Of a stretch of 64,000 nucleotides of DNA, positions 7,975 through 16,925 are shown one piece after another. Numbering within the stretch: position 1 is the stretch's first letter; every line of letters begins with the position of its first letter. The notes beneath the pieces were generated by a model. It had not been told where the DNA came from and ran no database searches. It saw nothing but the letters and a program-made list of their open reading frames with translations. The translations under genes and the position numbers were made by a program. This DNA comes from Clostridium gelidum (lineage in GTDB: Bacteria > Bacillota > Clostridia > Clostridiales > Clostridiaceae), in the NCBI RefSeq assembly GCF_019977655.1, contig NZ_AP024849.1, forward strand, positions 4,063,001-4,127,000, in the 5' to 3' direction.

Positions 7975-9432
7975 CTATGAATTTAAGTAAGAAAGTAGAG
8001 CATCTCTCATTTCTGACTTATCCCAAACTTCATCATGTAATACTTTAGCTGTTTCCAAAGTGCTCAAGCTATTTGGTATTTTATTATTTGTTTTATTTGA
8101 TAACTCTTCCAACACTTTAAAATCATTTATTCCCTCAATATCAATATTAAGAGCATTACAAATGCTTGCTGGGAATTTGAATGGACTTGCTGTTGAAAGT
8201 ATTAAAGCTGGTTTATCATCTTTAGTTTCTTCTACATATTTATTTTTAACTACATATGCTACTGCAGTATGTGTGTCCATTAAGTAATTGTCTTTTTCAT
8301 AAACTTCTTTTATTGCTGCATATACTTCTTCAGTATTTGCAAAGTTTCCATAGAATTCTTTTATAAAGTTTTTGATTTTTTCATTTACTTCATAAACACC
8401 TTTAGTATTTAAATCTTTCATCAATTGACTAACAACTTCAGTGTCTCTTCCGCTTGCTTCATATAATAATCTTTCAAGATTTGATGAAACAAGTATGTCC
8501 ATTGATGGTGATTCTGTTAAAACAAGTTCTCTCTTCTTATCATATACCCCTGTTTCAAAGAAGTCTGTTAAAACTTTGTTTTCATTTGATGCACAAATAA
8601 ATTTATCTATTGGTAATCCCATTTGTTTAGCATAATATCCTGCTAAAATATTTCCAAAGTTACCTGTTGGAACCACTACATTTATAGCATCATCTTTTTT
8701 TATTACCCCTTGATTTACTAAATTAAAATATCCATAAAAATAATACACTATTTGAGGTACAAGTCTTCCAATGTTAATTGAGTTTGCAGATGATAAAATA
8801 AATCCTTTTTGAGCTAACCCTGCTCTAAAATCATCATCTCCAAATATTTCTTTTACTCCAGTTTGAGCGTCATCAAAGTTTCCCTTTATTCCAACGACCT
8901 TAACATTGTTTCCTTCTTGACTTGACATTTGTCTCTCTTGAATTGCACTAACCCCATTTTTAGGATAATAAACTACAACTTTAAAGCCTTCAACATTTGC
9001 AAAACCCTCAAGTGCAGCTTTTCCAGTATCTCCTGATGTTGCAGTAAGAATTGTTATATCTTCTTTAACATCACAGATTTTCTTAGCTCTTTTCATAACT
9101 TGTGGTAAAAATAATAATGCTGCATCTTTAAATGCACAAGTTGGTCCATGATATAATTCTAAAAAGTTATTTTTAACTTCTACATTAAATCTATCATTAT
9201 ATGCATCATTAATTGCCCCCATTAATTCTGCATCATCAATGTCTGTGAAATATTCATTAATAATCTTAAATGCTAAATCTTCATATTTGATTTTTGTGTC
9301 TTTTTTTAATTCATCATATACCTTAGGAAATTCATCTGGTACATATAGCCCTCCATCTTTTGAAAGTCCATTAATTATGGCCTCAGCAGATGTCATATCT
9401 TTTTCTAATCCTCTAGTACTTCTAAACTTCAT
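7975..9432 (-). CDS. thrC: Threonine synthase
   Basis: This 485-residue PLP enzyme converts O-phosphohomoserine to threonine. It begins MKFRSTRG, carries the PLP lysine at residue 102 in HGPTCAFKDAALLFLP, and has TATSGDTGKAALEG and the phosphate-binding VPTGNFGNILAGYYAKQMG segment. The length fits the long (type I-like) threonine synthases. ATG start preceded by GAGGTGAG. It is the first gene of the threonine operon. Its leader is about 160 nt from a candidate promoter at 9598-9626 and includes a repeat-like hairpin at 9471-9517. No homoserine dehydrogenase or aspartokinase lies in the window. Confidence 0.96.
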   Translation of the reverse strand: MKFRSTRGLEKDMTSAEAIINGLSKDGGLYVPDEFPKVYDELKKDTKIKYEDLAFKIINEYFTDIDDAELMGAINDAYNDRFNVEVKNNFLELYHGPTCAFKDAALLFLPQVMKRAKKICDVKEDITILTATSGDTGKAALEGFANVEGFKVVVYYPKNGVSAIQERQMSSQEGNNVKVVGIKGNFDDAQTGVKEIFGDDDFRAGLAQKGFILSSANSINIGRLVPQIVYYFYGYFNLVNQGVIKKDDAINVVVPTGNFGNILAGYYAKQMGLPIDKFICASNENKVLTDFFETGVYDKKRELVLTESPSMDILVSSNLERLLYEASGRDTEVVSQLMKDLNTKGVYEVNEKIKNFIKEFYGNFANTEEVYAAIKEVYEKDNYLMDTHTAVAYVVKNKYVEETKDDKPALILSTASPFKFPASICNALNIDIEGINDFKVLEELSNKTNNKIPNSLSTLETAKVLHDEVWDKSEMRDALLSYLNS

Positions 9433-9470
9433 TCTAATCTCACCTCAAAATTGTATTCTTAGCGATTCAA

Positions 9471-9517
9471 AAATAATAACAAGTCATATGTTGGTATATT
9501 TTAACTTGCTATTTTCT
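9471..9517. repeat. Degenerate short hairpin related to the AATAACAAGTC repeat family
   Basis: AATAACAAGT (9475-9484) faces ACTTGCTATT (9504-9513), one mismatch in ten. The arms equal the conserved inner arm of the elements at 10788, 19530, 27083 and 31807, and the right side continues TTCTTT as in the 31807 copy. It lies in the thrC 5' leader, 40-85 nt before the start codon, so it could affect thrC expression. Confidence 0.45.
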
Positions 9518-9597
9518 TTAATCTGCCATAAATATGAATATATATCCTTTTTCATCAACAAATTTTATTATATATAAACATATTTCACTTGTAATAT

Positions 9598-9626
9598 ATA
9601 TTATCATGTATTCAATAGATACACAA
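9598..9626 (-). promoter_or_regulatory. Candidate sigma-A promoter of thrC
   Basis: On the minus strand TTGTGT and TAATAT are separated by exactly 17 nt. Transcription would start near 9591 and give a leader of roughly 160 nt. No T-box motif (GGGTGG..ACCGCG) was found in that leader. Confidence 0.4.
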
Positions 9627-9668
9627 GTGTTTTTGTGTAAAATACATAATAATTGTTTATGAAACTAT

Positions 9669-10607
9669 TTACATATAAATATTCAAAGGCATTATTTGAA
9701 TTGCACATTCATTTATTCTTAAATTTGGACATTCTGGCACTAAAATATCATTTTTCTTTAAGCATTCTAAAAGTGGTGTGCATTTTTTTAAAAAGTTTTC
9801 ATAAAACTCTTCCTGACCTGTTTTTCTAAGTAAACTTATGGAATCACATTCATCACTACAAGTTTTTATTACCTTTCCTACAACCTTGCAATGACAATTG
9901 ATATTATCAAATACACTACATCTGTTATTCATAAAATTATCTTTATTTACAGTTAAAATTGCAACTCCATTTCCACTTTTCATTATTAAATCTTGAGTAT
10001 TATTATAAGTTAAAATACTTTTTATATATGTTAACATCTTTAAAAAAATCGAAAAATCAATATTTTCTTTGCAGTCTTTTGATAATGTATTTAAATAATC
10101 AGTCCCAAATATCGTTATTAAATTTATCAATGTATCAATATATGACAAAACACCTTTGTTGGTTATTATTCCTTCAATTTCAATTAAATCACCACTAGCT
10201 ATATTATTATTTTCTATATCCATCTCGTTCTTATGTTGCAATTGATCATTTTCATTAAGATAGTCAATTAAATTGCCATTTAACACAAACGTTGTATAGG
10301 TAGTTTTAACTTCTTTTTCTTCTCTTATACATTGTCTTGAATCTATATCTTTCTCCATATGATGGTGTTCAAAATCAGTATTAGCTTCTAATTTATTTTT
10401 ATCTTTAAAACCTTCTCTCTCATTTTTTGTAACACTTCCTTGGTTAGAGCTTTCAATCCTGTCTCCTTGGTGAAATCCTGCAGATATTGTTCTATCAAAA
10501 GCTTGAGTTTTTGTTATTGTTTCTATAAATCCTGTTAATACTAGTGACGATAAATTTCTGACTAAATTTTCATCTAAATAAACAAGTACATCAAAAGGAT
10601 TACTCAT
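9669..10607 (-). CDS. Uncharacterised protein, DUF6414-like
   Basis: This 312-residue cytoplasmic protein starts at ATG 10607 (MSNPFDVLVYL) with AAAGGAG upstream; an in-frame TTG 15 bp earlier would swallow that ribosome site. The N-terminus (SNPFDVLVYLDENLVRNL then GFI) resembles DUF6414-type proteins, followed by a highly charged, low-complexity His/Glu/Lys-rich stretch at about 50-110, then a beta-rich part and a C-terminal half with ten or so Cys residues (HCKVVGKVIKTCSDEC). No catalytic motif is recognisable. It stands alone with no partner gene. The family assignment is from memory of the N-terminal pattern only. Confidence 0.55.
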   Translation of the reverse strand: MSNPFDVLVYLDENLVRNLSSLVLTGFIETITKTQAFDRTISAGFHQGDRIESSNQGSVTKNEREGFKDKNKLEANTDFEHHHMEKDIDSRQCIREEKEVKTTYTTFVLNGNLIDYLNENDQLQHKNEMDIENNNIASGDLIEIEGIITNKGVLSYIDTLINLITIFGTDYLNTLSKDCKENIDFSIFLKMLTYIKSILTYNNTQDLIMKSGNGVAILTVNKDNFMNNRCSVFDNINCHCKVVGKVIKTCSDECDSISLLRKTGQEEFYENFLKKCTPLLECLKKNDILVPECPNLRINECAIQIMPLNIYM

Positions 10608-10787
10608 GTCTACTCCTTTCAAAAGGATTGATAATTTTATACTTATATATTATTAATATTCATATTAATGCAAAATATTATTTATGATTTTATTTTTACT
10701 TTATGCAAATAAAAATCTACTATATTCAAGAAAATTACAAATTTCTTAATTTATGAATTATTTTCACTTCTTATGTTATAATTTATA

Positions 10788-10950
10788 AAGCACATGAAAA
10801 TAAATAACAAGTCCAAAGTTGCCATGAATATTTTTCATCAGGCAAGGAGACGAATTGCCCTCATAGCAGGCCTATTAGGTCAATTTGCCAACGCAGCATG
10901 ATGGAAAATAGGCTGGCAAATGGACTTGTTATTTTTTGATTGTGCCTAAT
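10788..10950. repeat. Inverted-repeat element A (GGCAC type), MITE-like with structured centre
   Basis: Outer arms GCACATGAAAATAAATAAC and its counterpart ending TTTTTTGATTGTGCC, then perfect AACAAGTCC / GGACTTGTT, then GCC(A)/GGC-type continuation, enclose a central region with hairpins CGAATTG / CAATTTG and GCC-CTCATAGCA-GGC. Almost the same arms occur, inverted, at 27083-27250. It lies in the divergent intergenic space between the DUF6414-like gene and the esterase. There is no ORF inside and no transposase nearby. Confidence 0.75.
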
Positions 10951-11027
10951 ATAAGTTTTAAGAAAGGATAGTCCTAATTTAATTCGATTTATATCTAATT
11001 TGTTTTATAATTAGGCGAATTTTTATT

Positions 11028-12002
11028 ATGAAAAAATTTTTGAAAATATTTTTTTTAATTTTATTTATTTCAATTATTATTTTCACTATAGTATTTCAAA
11101 AAAGAATAATGTTATGTTATGGCATTGGTGAAAAGTATATTTCTTTAAAGGATGATATATGGACAACCAAAGAACTTGATATTACAACTTTTTCAAATTC
11201 TATGAATTATAGTGATGTTGTTTATAAAAACACTAATGGTGTTTCTTTAACACTAGATATTTATGGTCCAATTAAGCAAGTTTATAAATCTTCACCTGTA
11301 CTCTTATATGTTCATGGTGGAAGCTTTGCTTATGGTGATAAAAGTATTCCTGTTGCGTTAAGTCCGGTACTTGATACATTTCGCGAACAAGGTTATACAA
11401 TCATAAGCACATCTTATGAACTTATGAAAAACACAGAAAACTTTAACAAACAAATTTCAGATGTGAAAGATACCATAAGGTGGATATATAAAAACAAATC
11501 TGTTTATAATATTGATACAGAAGAAATCGGAGTTATTGGTGTTTCCTCTGGCGCTTATCTTTCCCTTATGGCAAGTTATAGTAATGATGAAGACTTTGTA
11601 GGTGATACACAGTTAAGCAATTATCCATCAAAAGTCAAGTATTTGATCGATTTTTCTGGTCCTACTGATTTAAGCCTTTTAAATACTACAGATTTAAACT
11701 TTGATTTGTCAAAGATCTTTTCATCAATTACAAATAAAGATAATATAATTAAGAAATTTAACCCTATGACTTATGTTACTTCTACAATTCCGAACACCTT
11801 AATAATTCATAGTAATTTAGATACCATGGTTCCTTACGAAAGTTCAAAAAAACTTTATGATAAATGTATTGAATCAAATGCTAAAGCAGAACTAATTACT
11901 TTAAATAGCACTGCTCATGATTTATCAACGATTTCAACTGATGACATTGTTTCTATATCAGAAGGACTATTAAAGTTTGTAATATTTAATTCTCCTTTAT
12001 AG
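11028..12002 (+). CDS. Membrane-anchored alpha/beta hydrolase (BD-FAE/HSL-type esterase)
   Basis: This 324-residue protein starts with KKFLK and one hydrophobic helix (about 5-24) that acts as signal or anchor. The hydrolase domain (about 60-320) has the oxyanion motif VHGGSFAYG, nucleophile GVSSGAY (Ser near 174), an acid region HSNLDTMVPYESS and the catalytic His in TAHDLS. Family members cleave acyl or feruloyl esters or small peptides at the cell surface; the substrate is unknown. The ribosome site is poor (TTAGGCGAA, about 12 nt away), so expression may be low. Followed by the strong terminator at 12035-12080. Confidence 0.8.
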   Translation: MKKFLKIFFLILFISIIIFTIVFQKRIMLCYGIGEKYISLKDDIWTTKELDITTFSNSMNYSDVVYKNTNGVSLTLDIYGPIKQVYKSSPVLLYVHGGSFAYGDKSIPVALSPVLDTFREQGYTIISTSYELMKNTENFNKQISDVKDTIRWIYKNKSVYNIDTEEIGVIGVSSGAYLSLMASYSNDEDFVGDTQLSNYPSKVKYLIDFSGPTDLSLLNTTDLNFDLSKIFSSITNKDNIIKKFNPMTYVTSTIPNTLIIHSNLDTMVPYESSKKLYDKCIESNAKAELITLNSTAHDLSTISTDDIVSISEGLLKFVIFNSPL

Positions 12003-12014
12003 CAAAAATTTGTT

Positions 12015-12032
12015 TTAGGCACAATCAAAAAA
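12015..12032. repeat. Solitary terminus of the GGCAC-type inverted-repeat element
   Basis: TTAGGCACAATCAAAAAA is identical to the inverted right end of element A (10788-10950) but stands alone, 12 bp after the esterase stop codon. It compares directly with the single end at 2314-2332. Confidence 0.5.
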
Positions 12033-12034
12033 CT

Positions 12035-12080
12035 ATAAATGCCATACAAAATCTGTACACAGATTTTGTATGGCATTTAT
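12035..12080. terminator. Strong bidirectional terminator
   Basis: ATAAATGCCATACAAAATCT and its perfect complement on the other arm make a 20-bp stem with a 6-nt loop. It separates the convergent esterase and DUF3867 genes, and is AT-rich on both outer sides. Confidence 0.85.
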
Positions 12081-12086
12081 TAATTT

Positions 12087-12644
12087 CTAATATTCATAAC
12101 TTTTTATATTTTCACATAATACTATTTGTATTTTATTATCTTCAATAACTTTTTTATATGAGCATAAGAATTCATTTAGCTCATTATCATTTAAATCTAT
12201 ATTCTTTTCGCTTATTAGTATTACATCTTCTTTTTCTAGCAGTACTTTAAGATCATTTTTTTCATTCTTTATAAAATATTCAGACATTGCTTTAGTAGAT
12301 ATTCTACTTTTATATTTTTCTTGAAAGCTAATAGTCTTTTTCATAGTTTCATAATTTAATCCTGAGCTATTCATATTAAATCCTGGAATCTTAAATTGCT
12401 CATCTATAGAAGACGAATCAAATCCATATCTCTCTAAGATTTTTTTTTGTATATTAAGTAACTTATCTTGGGATATATCATTATCTTGCATATATGACAT
12501 TATATTTTTAGAGAAATCTGCCATATTCATCTTGCCTTCAGCAAGGTTATAGTACATAGAATATATGTAATCTTCGAACTTATCTATGTCCTTATCCTTT
12601 GCTTTATTTTTTAATTCATTAAAGTCTATAATTTTATCAGACAT
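12087..12644 (-). CDS. DUF3867-type protein of unknown function
   Basis: This 185-residue, highly charged and largely helical protein is cytoplasmic. It starts MSDKIIDFNELKNKAKDKDIDKFEDYI, a pattern I associate with the clostridial DUF3867 family; the motif IDFNELKNKAKDKDID is the best part. The C-terminal third (about 150-180) ends in a beta-strand IQIVLCENIKSYEY. No Cys pair, no nucleotide-binding motif. It has a single-gene arrangement with QueH behind it. Function unknown. Confidence 0.6.
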   Translation of the reverse strand: MSDKIIDFNELKNKAKDKDIDKFEDYIYSMYYNLAEGKMNMADFSKNIMSYMQDNDISQDKLLNIQKKILERYGFDSSSIDEQFKIPGFNMNSSGLNYETMKKTISFQEKYKSRISTKAMSEYFIKNEKNDLKVLLEKEDVILISEKNIDLNDNELNEFLCSYKKVIEDNKIQIVLCENIKSYEY

Positions 12645-12729
12645 ATTAATCCTATCCTTTCTACATTATAATATTCTAATCTAAATATACCATGTTTTTA
12701 TAGTCTGTATACAATATTTAAAATTTAAT

Positions 12730-13362
12730 TTATAATTTAGTTGAATTCATTCTTTCATTTTGAGAAAATACACATCCACAATAATCTTGCCTATATAGGT
12801 TATATTCAGCAGAAAGTTCTATAGAACGTTTATATCCTTCTTTCTTTTTAAAATCTGAATATAAATATTTTATGTTATATTCCTCTGATAATTCTTCACC
12901 AATTTCATTTAATTTTTGTGCATTTTTGTAAGGACTTATAGATAAAGTAGTTGTAAGGTAATCATAACCTTCTTCTTTAGCTATAATTGCTGCCTCTTTA
13001 AGTCTTAACTCATAACACCTAAAGCACCGACTCCCACCTTCTTTTTCTTCTTCTAATCCTTTTGATATCTTATAGAAATTTTCTGTATCATATCTGCCTT
13101 CAATAAATCTTATTTCATGCTTAACCTTAAGCGCTGAAATAAGTCCTTTTTGTTCGGCTACTCTTCTTGAGTATTCCTCTAAAGGGTATATATTAGGATT
13201 ATAAAAGAAAATACTTATTTTAAAGTATTGTGATAGATATTCAAGTACATAACTACTACAGGGTGCACAACAGCTATGCAAAAGTAATGTTGGGACTTTT
13301 TTATCTTTTACTAAATTTTCTATTAAACAATCTAATTCTTTTTGATAATTAATTTTATTCAT
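12730..13362 (-). CDS. queH: Epoxyqueuosine reductase QueH
   Basis: This 210-residue protein makes the last step of queuosine tRNA modification, reducing epoxyqueuosine. It belongs to the QueH (DUF208) type rather than QueG. Visible evidence: the Cys cluster LLHSCCAPCSSYVL (Cys31, 32, 35), SRCFRCYELRL in the middle, and the terminal RQDYCGCVFS pair, together the Fe-S and redox cysteines of the family. ATG start. It lies alone between the DUF3867 gene and hemL, with no other queuosine gene in sight. Confidence 0.92.
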   Translation of the reverse strand: MNKINYQKELDCLIENLVKDKKVPTLLLHSCCAPCSSYVLEYLSQYFKISIFFYNPNIYPLEEYSRRVAEQKGLISALKVKHEIRFIEGRYDTENFYKISKGLEEEKEGGSRCFRCYELRLKEAAIIAKEEGYDYLTTTLSISPYKNAQKLNEIGEELSEEYNIKYLYSDFKKKEGYKRSIELSAEYNLYRQDYCGCVFSQNERMNSTKL

Positions 13363-13400
13363 ATTTAGGTCATCCTTTTGTGAGTATTATTATAAACTAT

Positions 13401-14699
13401 TTAAGATAAGTTCCTTAAAGCTTCAGCTGCTGCAAATTTTTCAAAAGTTTTCAAGAAAATATTAATATGATTTTCTTCATGCTTTACACTTAAAAATACA
13501 GCTTCGAATTGTGATGGAGCTATATTTATTCCACTCTTTATCATATGCTCAAAATATCTATTAAATCTATCTACATTACATTTCTTAACATCATCATAGG
13601 TTCTAACTTCTTTTAGTTCAGTAAAGAATATTGTCATCATTCCTCCAACTCTATTCATTACTATTGGAAGGTTATATTTTTTTGATATACTTAATATTCC
13701 TTCTTGAAGTTTGATACCTATATTTTCAATATGGTCATAATAACTCAAATTATTTTTAAGCTTTGTTAATGTTGCAAGTCCTGCTGCCATTACAATTGGA
13801 TTCCCTGACATAGTTCCTGCTTGATATACCCCGCCTAGAGGTGATAAGTTTTCCATTATTTCTTTTCTTCCACCATATGCTCCACATGGAAGTCCACCCC
13901 CCATTATTTTAGCATAAGCAACTAAATCAGGTTTAACATTAAATAAAGATTGAGCCCCTTTAAATGCTACTCTAAATCCATTCATTACCTCATCAAAAAT
14001 CAGTAATGCACCATAGGTATCACAAAGTTCTCTTAAAGTTTCCATAAAATCTTCTTCTGCCTTTATTACTCCCATATTACCAGCTACAGGCTCAATAATA
14101 ACTCCAGCAATTTCATTTCCATATTCTTTAAAAAGCTCTCTTATTTGATTTTCATCATTATATATACCTATTAAAGTATTTTCTATGCTTTCATTCGGTA
14201 CTCCAAGGGAGCCTGGAATTCCCCCTGTCATAACACCAGATCCAGCTTCTATTAAGAATCCATCAAAATGTCCATGATAACATCCAGCAAATTTAACTAT
14301 TCTTTTTCGATTTGTGTATCCTCTTGCAAGCTTTACTGCACTCATAGTAGCTTCCGTACCTGAATTAACCATCCTAATCATTTCAACATTATCAACACTC
14401 GTGCAAATAAACTTTGCTAAATCTAATTCCAATTTTGTTGGTGCTCCAAATGCTATTGATTTTGAACTTGTTTCTTGAATAGCACATACAACATCCTCAT
14501 CACAATGTCCAAGAATTAATGGTCCCCATGCTAATACAAAATCAATATATTCATTATCATCTTCATCTTTAATTATAACACCTTTTCCCGATTTTATAAC
14601 AGGAGGATTTAAATTCACTCCTCTAAAAGCTCTAACTGGACTATTAACCCCACCTGGCATATACTTTTCTGATTCTTCAAATATTTCAAGGTTTTTCAT
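13401..14699 (-). CDS. hemL: Glutamate-1-semialdehyde 2,1-aminomutase
   Basis: This 432-residue PLP enzyme converts glutamate-1-semialdehyde to 5-aminolevulinate, step two of the C5 tetrapyrrole pathway. Evidence: MPGGVNSPVRAFRGV at the N-terminus, VNSGTEATMSAVKLARG, IIEPVAGNMGV, FDEVMNGFR, and the PLP lysine in AYAKIMGGGLPCGAYGG near residue 265. Start ATG with GAGGAGG. It is the last gene of the leftward hem cluster, separated from hemB by a structured element (14730-14864), whose hairpins end about 30 nt before the start codon and could modulate expression. Confidence 0.96.
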   Translation of the reverse strand: MKNLEIFEESEKYMPGGVNSPVRAFRGVNLNPPVIKSGKGVIIKDEDDNEYIDFVLAWGPLILGHCDEDVVCAIQETSSKSIAFGAPTKLELDLAKFICTSVDNVEMIRMVNSGTEATMSAVKLARGYTNRKRIVKFAGCYHGHFDGFLIEAGSGVMTGGIPGSLGVPNESIENTLIGIYNDENQIRELFKEYGNEIAGVIIEPVAGNMGVIKAEEDFMETLRELCDTYGALLIFDEVMNGFRVAFKGAQSLFNVKPDLVAYAKIMGGGLPCGAYGGRKEIMENLSPLGGVYQAGTMSGNPIVMAAGLATLTKLKNNLSYYDHIENIGIKLQEGILSISKKYNLPIVMNRVGGMMTIFFTELKEVRTYDDVKKCNVDRFNRYFEHMIKSGINIAPSQFEAVFLSVKHEENHINIFLKTFEKFAAAEALRNLS

Positions 14700-14729
14700 T
14701 ACAATTCCTCCTCAGTGCGCATAATATCT

Positions 14730-14864
14730 ATCAAGTGAAACTTGATTCAGGTGGGGTTTGCTCCCCATCTGAATCTTAGTTGAACTTATACCCCCAAGGG
14801 GTACCTCGTCTAGGGTCGTGCCGCTGTTATCTCCCACTTATAGAAGTGGGAGTGTTACAGCGGC
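14730..14864 (-). ncRNA. Four-hairpin structured element, HEARO/omega-RNA-like
   Basis: Reading the plus strand, four consecutive hairpins are visible: ATCAAGT-GAA-ACTTGAT (14730-14746), GATTCAGGTGGGG paired with CCCCATCTGAATC (14744-14775), TACCCC-CAA-GGGGTA (14789-14803) and GCCGCTGT..ACAGCGGC with an inner CTCCCACTT / AAGTGGGAG stem (14820-14864). The base composition is far more GC-rich than its surroundings. The plan recalls HEARO RNAs (IscB/IsrB-associated omega RNAs) and other IS200/IS605-linked structured RNAs, but no nuclease gene is present. It lies entirely between hemB and hemL. Strand assignment follows those genes and is uncertain. Confidence 0.5.
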
Positions 14865-14889
14865 TGGACATCAGATAAATTTTAAGTAC

Positions 14890-15855
14890 TTATCTTTTTA
14901 AAACTTTTGCTGCTTCTAGCGCATGATATGTAATAATCGTATCTGCCCCAGCTCTTTTAATAGAAGTTAATGTTTCCATCATTACTCTTTCCTCATCAAT
15001 AAGTCCAAGCTTCCCTGCTGCTTTAACCATAGCGTATTCTCCACTTACATTATAAGCTACAAGTGGCATATTAAAGTTTTCTTTGCAATCCCTAATTATA
15101 TCTAAATATGCAAGAGCAGGTTTCACCATTATAAAATCTGCACCCTCTTCTATGTCCATTTGTGTTTCACGAAGTGCTTCCATTCTATTTGCTGGGTCCA
15201 TTTGATATGTTTTTCTATCTCCAAATTGAGGTGTAGAATTTGCTGCATCTCTAAATGGTCCATAAAATGCTGAACAATATTTTGCAGAATAACTCATTAT
15301 GCTAATATTTTTAAATCCATTTTCATCTAGTGCATTTCTTATAGCTCCAATTCTTCCATCCATCATATCAGAAGGTGCAATTATATCTGCACCAGCTTTT
15401 GCATGGGATACAGAAATTTTACACAAGTATTCAAGAGTTTCATCATTATCTACATATTCATCATGGACTATTCCACAATGGCCATGAGATGTATATTCGC
15501 ACATGCAAACATCTGTTATAACAAGTAAATTTTTATCTATTTTTTTTATTTCTCTTATTGCTTGTTGAACAATTCCATTATCATTATAACTTTCAGAACC
15601 ACATTCATCCTTATGCTCTGGTATTCCAAAAATCAAAACCCCTGCAATATCAGCTTCTTGAATTTCCTTAATTACCTCATGTAATCTATCAATCGAAAAA
15701 TGATAATTTCCTTCCAATGAAGAAATCTCATTTTTTATATTTTGTCCTTCAACAACAAAAATAGGATAAATAAAATCCTTTGAACTTAAAGTTATTTCTC
15801 TAACCATATCACGAATAGCTGAATTAGCTCTAAGTCTTCGCCCTCTTTTAATCAT
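14890..15855 (-). CDS. hemB: Porphobilinogen synthase (delta-aminolevulinic acid dehydratase)
   Basis: This 321-residue enzyme condenses two 5-aminolevulinates to porphobilinogen. The zinc-type metal site DVCMCEYTSHGHCG, the Schiff-base lysines in SYSAKYCSAFYGPFRDA and IMVKPALAYLDI, and the YQMDPANRMEALRE block are all visible. Length is normal. ATG start at 15855. It lies second to last in the hem cluster. Confidence 0.96.
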   Translation of the reverse strand: MIKRGRRLRANSAIRDMVREITLSSKDFIYPIFVVEGQNIKNEISSLEGNYHFSIDRLHEVIKEIQEADIAGVLIFGIPEHKDECGSESYNDNGIVQQAIREIKKIDKNLLVITDVCMCEYTSHGHCGIVHDEYVDNDETLEYLCKISVSHAKAGADIIAPSDMMDGRIGAIRNALDENGFKNISIMSYSAKYCSAFYGPFRDAANSTPQFGDRKTYQMDPANRMEALRETQMDIEEGADFIMVKPALAYLDIIRDCKENFNMPLVAYNVSGEYAMVKAAGKLGLIDEERVMMETLTSIKRAGADTIITYHALEAAKVLKR

Positions 15856-15988
15856 AATTTGTCTTTAGTGAGTGCAGTATAATAACACAAATCCCACAGC
15901 CACTAAAGTACTCACTTCCTTTCTTTTTATACTTTTTAATGTATATATTATAATAATTCGCCTTATAAGAATGTTGTGCAGTATTTTT

Positions 15989-16795
15989 CTATTTAACTCC
16001 AATCCTCATACGGTAACAGAAATCTATTTTAAATTCAACAGCACCAAAAATATCAATAATTTTCTCTTTAAAAGTCAATATAAATGGATTTATTTCATCT
16101 TTATTAGATTTTATGATAGATTGCAGTCCTCCTTGACTCAAAGCAATTTCAATAAACCTTTGTGCATTACAAATTTCAGTATTTGAAAAAACAATTTCTC
16201 TTACATATCGAAAATTCAAACTATTTTCAATATTAGAAAGATGATTTTCTTTGTCCCATTTTATAAAACTGTCTTTAACATTCGGATATGTGGATTCAAT
16301 TTCCGTAACTTTCTCAAAAAGTTTTTTATATTCAAATTCTGCTTCCCAATTGCATACAGGTGGCCAATCACAATCATAAACTGCAAAAACACCACCTTTC
16401 TTTAATATTCTTGACGCTTCATTCAATGTGGTTTCTGGATTCATCCAGTGAAATGATTGAGAACATGTAATAATATCTACAGAACTATTTTCTAATCCAG
16501 TGTTATCTGAAAATCCAGAAACAAAATTAACATTCTCTAAGTCAGAAGCCTTTTCTATCGCTAATTTAATCATATCTTTACTTGGTTCTATACCAATGAT
16601 TTTATTGCTTACTTCACTCCAAATTGTTGTGGAAAGGCCAGTACCACATCCCAAGTCTACAACAACAGATGGACTTTTTCCTAAATATTTAAGTAATATC
16701 TCTTTAACTTTTTCAGGACATTTTGGTCGTGCATTATCATAAACATTAGCAAAGCCCAAAAATCTATTTGCATTTATATGTAAGTTATTTTCCAC
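15989..16795 (-). CDS. Class I SAM-dependent methyltransferase
   Basis: This 268-residue protein has the motif I glycine loop VVDLGCGTGLSTTIW (about 46-60), acidic motif post-I (IIGIEPSKDM), and VDIITCSQSFHWMNPE as motif II, typical of the UbiE/Methyltransf_11 group. The substrate is unknown; the HWM element is shared with trans-aconitate and small-molecule methyltransferases. It sits inside the leftward hem cluster with flanking gaps of 133 and 130 bp, so it may be an unrelated insertion rather than a tetrapyrrole enzyme. Confidence 0.85.
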   Translation of the reverse strand: MENNLHINANRFLGFANVYDNARPKCPEKVKEILLKYLGKSPSVVVDLGCGTGLSTTIWSEVSNKIIGIEPSKDMIKLAIEKASDLENVNFVSGFSDNTGLENSSVDIITCSQSFHWMNPETTLNEASRILKKGGVFAVYDCDWPPVCNWEAEFEYKKLFEKVTEIESTYPNVKDSFIKWDKENHLSNIENSLNFRYVREIVFSNTEICNAQRFIEIALSQGGLQSIIKSNKDEINPFILTFKEKIIDIFGAVEFKIDFCYRMRIGVK

Positions 16796-16925
16796 AAATT
16801 CATCATCCTTTCAATGTTTATATATAAATTTTCTTCACCATAATCTCCTGTTGTGTAACATTTTATAGTTATATCCAAATTAAATATCCTTAAATTTTCT
16901 AATTACCCTTTGAGTCTTTTCTATA

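Noticed and set aside
9433..9597. T-box or threonine-type leader for thrC
   Set aside because: No T-box sequence, no specifier-loop pattern and no leader peptide rich in Thr were found; only the repeat-like hairpin at 9471-9517 is present.
10608..10622. TTG extension of the DUF6414-like gene
   Set aside because: It would place the AAAGGAG ribosome site inside the coding region; ATG 10607 fits better.
14789..14820. T-box antiterminator (GGGTACC-like bases)
   Set aside because: The neighbouring structure is a set of simple hairpins without the T-box bulge, and it lies between two hem genes with no aminoacyl-tRNA link.
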